Source of the DNA: Streptomyces tateyamensis
GTDB lineage: Bacteria; Actinomycetota; Actinomycetes; Streptomycetales; Streptomycetaceae
DNA: 64,000 bases
Direction of reading: 5' to 3'
Assembly (NCBI RefSeq): GCF_003205575.1
Contig: NZ_PYBW01000039.1
Span: 85,406-149,405, forward strand
Below, piece by piece: positions 61,952 to 64,000 of the stretch; position 1 is the stretch's first letter; every line of letters starts with the position of its first letter. A program made the translations under genes and the position numbers. The notes below the pieces were generated by a model, which did not search any database, was not told the origin of the DNA, and saw only the letters and a list, made by a program, of their open reading frames with translations.

Positions 61952-62064
61952 CAAGATGAGGGCTCTTGGTGATGGGGGTTGCGGGAACCGAGAACGACCC
62001 CGGCTGTTTGCGCTGGACGGCGCTCACAGCCGGGGCTTCGATCTCTCTCCATAACTGCCGCAGG

Positions 62065-63761
62065 TCAGCGGCTGGTCGACGTCTGCCAGGTGGCCGAGTC
62101 GGAGGTGCTGGCCCGCCATTCCAGGGCTTGCGGTTCCTCACTGAACTCGACGAGGTGCTCTCCGGCTCGGCGCATCAGTGCGTCGCGTACTTCGGCCGGC
62201 GTGACGTAGAAGAACTCCTTGCGGCTGTTCACGCGGTTGACCCGGCGGGCTGCGAACTCCTGATGCAGCTGGGACTCGAGTCCGACCGCGTCCTTGCTGA
62301 AGATCAAGGCGCGAACATCGAAGCGGAACGGGACGGCTGCGCCGCTCAACTCGTAGATGCGCTCAAGCGGCTCGAGACGGCGAGTCATTCCTATTTTGAC
62401 GACCCGGCTGCCGAAGGCGCCGACGTTGGAGATGACATAGACGTATCCAGTGCGGACGTTCGCGGCTCGTGCCTCAACCGTCTGCAGCGCGGCCTCGAGC
62501 TCGGCGAGCTTCGCCTCCATCTCGCTGACAGCGGCGTGGTCTTCCGTTCCCGTAGGCGCTGGATCGCCGCCTGGTAGTGACCCAGTTCCTTGTGCAGCTT
62601 CTCCCGCTCCCGGTCCAGCTCGCGCTGAGCTGCAGCCTCCTCCTTCTCCCGGGCCCGGAGCTCCCGTTGGATCTCCTTCTCCTCGTCCTTCTTCTGCAAG
62701 AAGTCGGCAGTGAGCTGCAGTTCACGCACGCGGGCGTCGTGATAGCTGTCCGAGATACGGATGTGCATGGTGGCGCCTAGCTTGGCGATGGTCTCGCGGC
62801 TCTTGTAGAGCCGGTCGACGAGGGAGACCAACCGGTGGGGGCGCATGGTCCGCACGGCGTAGTCGGCCTCGGCGTTGTACGCCCGCAGCATCAGCTTCGA
62901 GAAGTCGCGCACCATCTTGCGGCCCTCACGTACGGACCCGTTGACCGTCCAGTCGGTTGCGGCAAGGACGGCTTGGTTCGTGCGCGCCAGGCTCTTGATC
63001 TCCGCCTGGAGCGAGTCCAGTCGGCTGCGGTAGGCAACGGCGTCCTGGAGCTGGTGCCGGTATGCGTAAATCCCGACCTGCTGGAGCATGGCGGTCTCGT
63101 CCGTGGTCACGATCTGTGCTTGAAGTTCTGCAAGACGCGTCGTGGCCTGGAAAGCCTCCCGGCCGTGCCTCTCCGCTTCCTTCCGGGCACTGTCGGCCTC
63201 CTTGGCGGCTCTGCGAGCTTCCTCCTTCCCCTGCTTCGCCGCCTCCCTGGCAGCTTGGCGGATCTGCTCCGCCTCCGTCTCGGCCTGCTCCCGCAGGGTC
63301 GAAGCTTCGGCCTTCGCCTGGCGCATGACTTCGGCGACCTGGAGGGCATCCAGCCCTTGCGTCCTGGTAATCCAGGCGCGGAGTTGCTCGGCCTCATCGT
63401 CTTTGCGGAGTCGTCCGAGCAGGCCTCCGCGGCGCGCGGACGGTACTCCTGCGGGCATCGGGGCAGAGGTGACTCCCGCACTTCCGGAGACACCTTCCGG
63501 CGTCGGCAACGGTGCCGCCGCTGGGGGCGCGATGTCCCAGGAAGCGCCTGATCCAACAAAGTCCGCAGAGGCGTCGGATGCGGGTGCGTGAGGTGCCGAT
63601 GCGTGTGCTGCCGGAGGCTCCGCCAGCTCCCATAGCTGCCAGCCGAGCGGTGGCGGCGGCCAGGACGGGTCGGGCTGCGAGCCGGGCGGCGGAAGCCAGC
63701 CCGGTGGCGGTACGGGCCAGCCTGGCGGTGTGTTGAATCGATACAACGGAACAGGCCTCAC
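62065..63761 (-). pseudogene. DUF4041 coiled-coil / GIY-YIG (T5orf172) protein, frameshifted
   Basis: A GTG at 63759-63761 starts a ~456-aa frame: WP-PPxGW proline-rich repeats (~14-45), a long coiled coil (~100-210), a DUF4041 region (VNGSVREGRKMVRDFSKLML, RISDSYHDARVRELQLTADF) and another coiled coil. Near 62548 one G seems missing in GGGAACGG-AAG; the reading then continues in a second frame (62065-62520) with the GIY-YIG part: TGYVYVISNVGAFGSRVVKI, then GMTRRLEPLERIYELSGA. Undamaged homologues are single proteins. Could be decay or a sequencing error. Confidence 0.75.
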
Positions 63762-64000
63762 CCTCGGTTCGTCCCGTCGGCGCCACCGTTGACTTGCCCG
63801 CCCACGGTTGGTGACGCTGCGGTTGCGGAAGGCAATGATCCACCGCTGCTGCCACGCCGATCATGGACGTTGCGAAATCGAGACTCTGGCAGCGGTGGTG
63901 AGACTCGCCTCGGTGTACGTGGCGCTGAGCCTGGAGCGAAGTTCTTGGAGCAACTGCAGTGCAGCCAAGGACGACAACCCTGACCCTGTTGCCCATTCGT
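63762..64000. other. Right-edge intergenic sequence
   Basis: 239 bases upstream of the DUF4041 gene. No gene or clear site is seen; the promoter of that gene is probably within. Confidence 0.5.

Overview
This window is chromosome from a high-GC actinomycete, most likely Streptomyces, Kitasatospora or a close relative. The evidence is strong GC bias at third codon positions, a TadA / TadA-partner / upp neighbourhood, an HTTM-DUF5819 pair, a class F sortase, XRE/MmyB regulators and a GH92-ricin secreted enzyme. No complete mobile element, CRISPR array or classical antibiotic (PKS/NRPS) cluster is visible. Spot counts suggest the first ~19 kb is poorer in GC than the ~19-46 kb block; the lower-GC part reads as accessory DNA ending beside a tRNA-Ser gene.

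Region 1 (1-9.3 kb). After the last codons of a valyl-tRNA synthetase comes a tightly overlapping minus-strand operon: archaeal-type methionine adenosyltransferase, APH-like phosphotransferase, histidine phosphatase, a complete seryl-tRNA synthetase, a GT4 glycosyltransferase and a stand-alone alanyl-tRNA-synthetase-like catalytic domain. A frameshifted NDK fragment lies just upstream. The set suggests an uncharacterised pathway that joins SAM or nucleotide chemistry to aminoacyl-tRNA. An anti-sigma-type ATPase and an S9 peptidase follow.

Region 2 (9.3-19.1 kb). An XRE/TPR regulator flanks a six-gene minus-strand defence operon: HNH-like protein, ParB/Srx-like protein, SNF2-type helicase, NaeI-family restriction enzyme, Vsr and a C5 DNA methyltransferase. 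Four of the joints are coupled or close, and palindromes mark possible control sites. A divergent HTH gene, two strong hairpins and tRNA-Ser(CGA) close the region.

Region 3 (19.2-46.7 kb) is more ordinary: tadA and partner, upp, a LytR_C protein, rhomboid protease, GH92 mannosidase, HhH-GPD and helicase-associated proteins, a PEP-mutase-like enzyme, a two-component/ABC module whose response regulator is broken, an SDR with a perfect CRP-type site upstream, an ECF sigma factor, a phosphoesterase, an old-yellow-enzyme, an MFS/ArsR pair and an MmyB-type regulator.

Region 4 (46.9-64 kb) is accessory: VapBC, a secreted Ig-like protein, an HTTM/DUF5819 (SdpB/SdpA-like) pair, an ice-binding-type surface protein, a class F sortase, decayed fragments of stress-signalling genes (PP2C/SpoIIE, baeRF-like), an arginine deiminase-MarC-ThrE operon, a Phd/RelE-like toxin-antitoxin pair with a 22-bp palindrome, and a frameshifted DUF4041/GIY-YIG gene.
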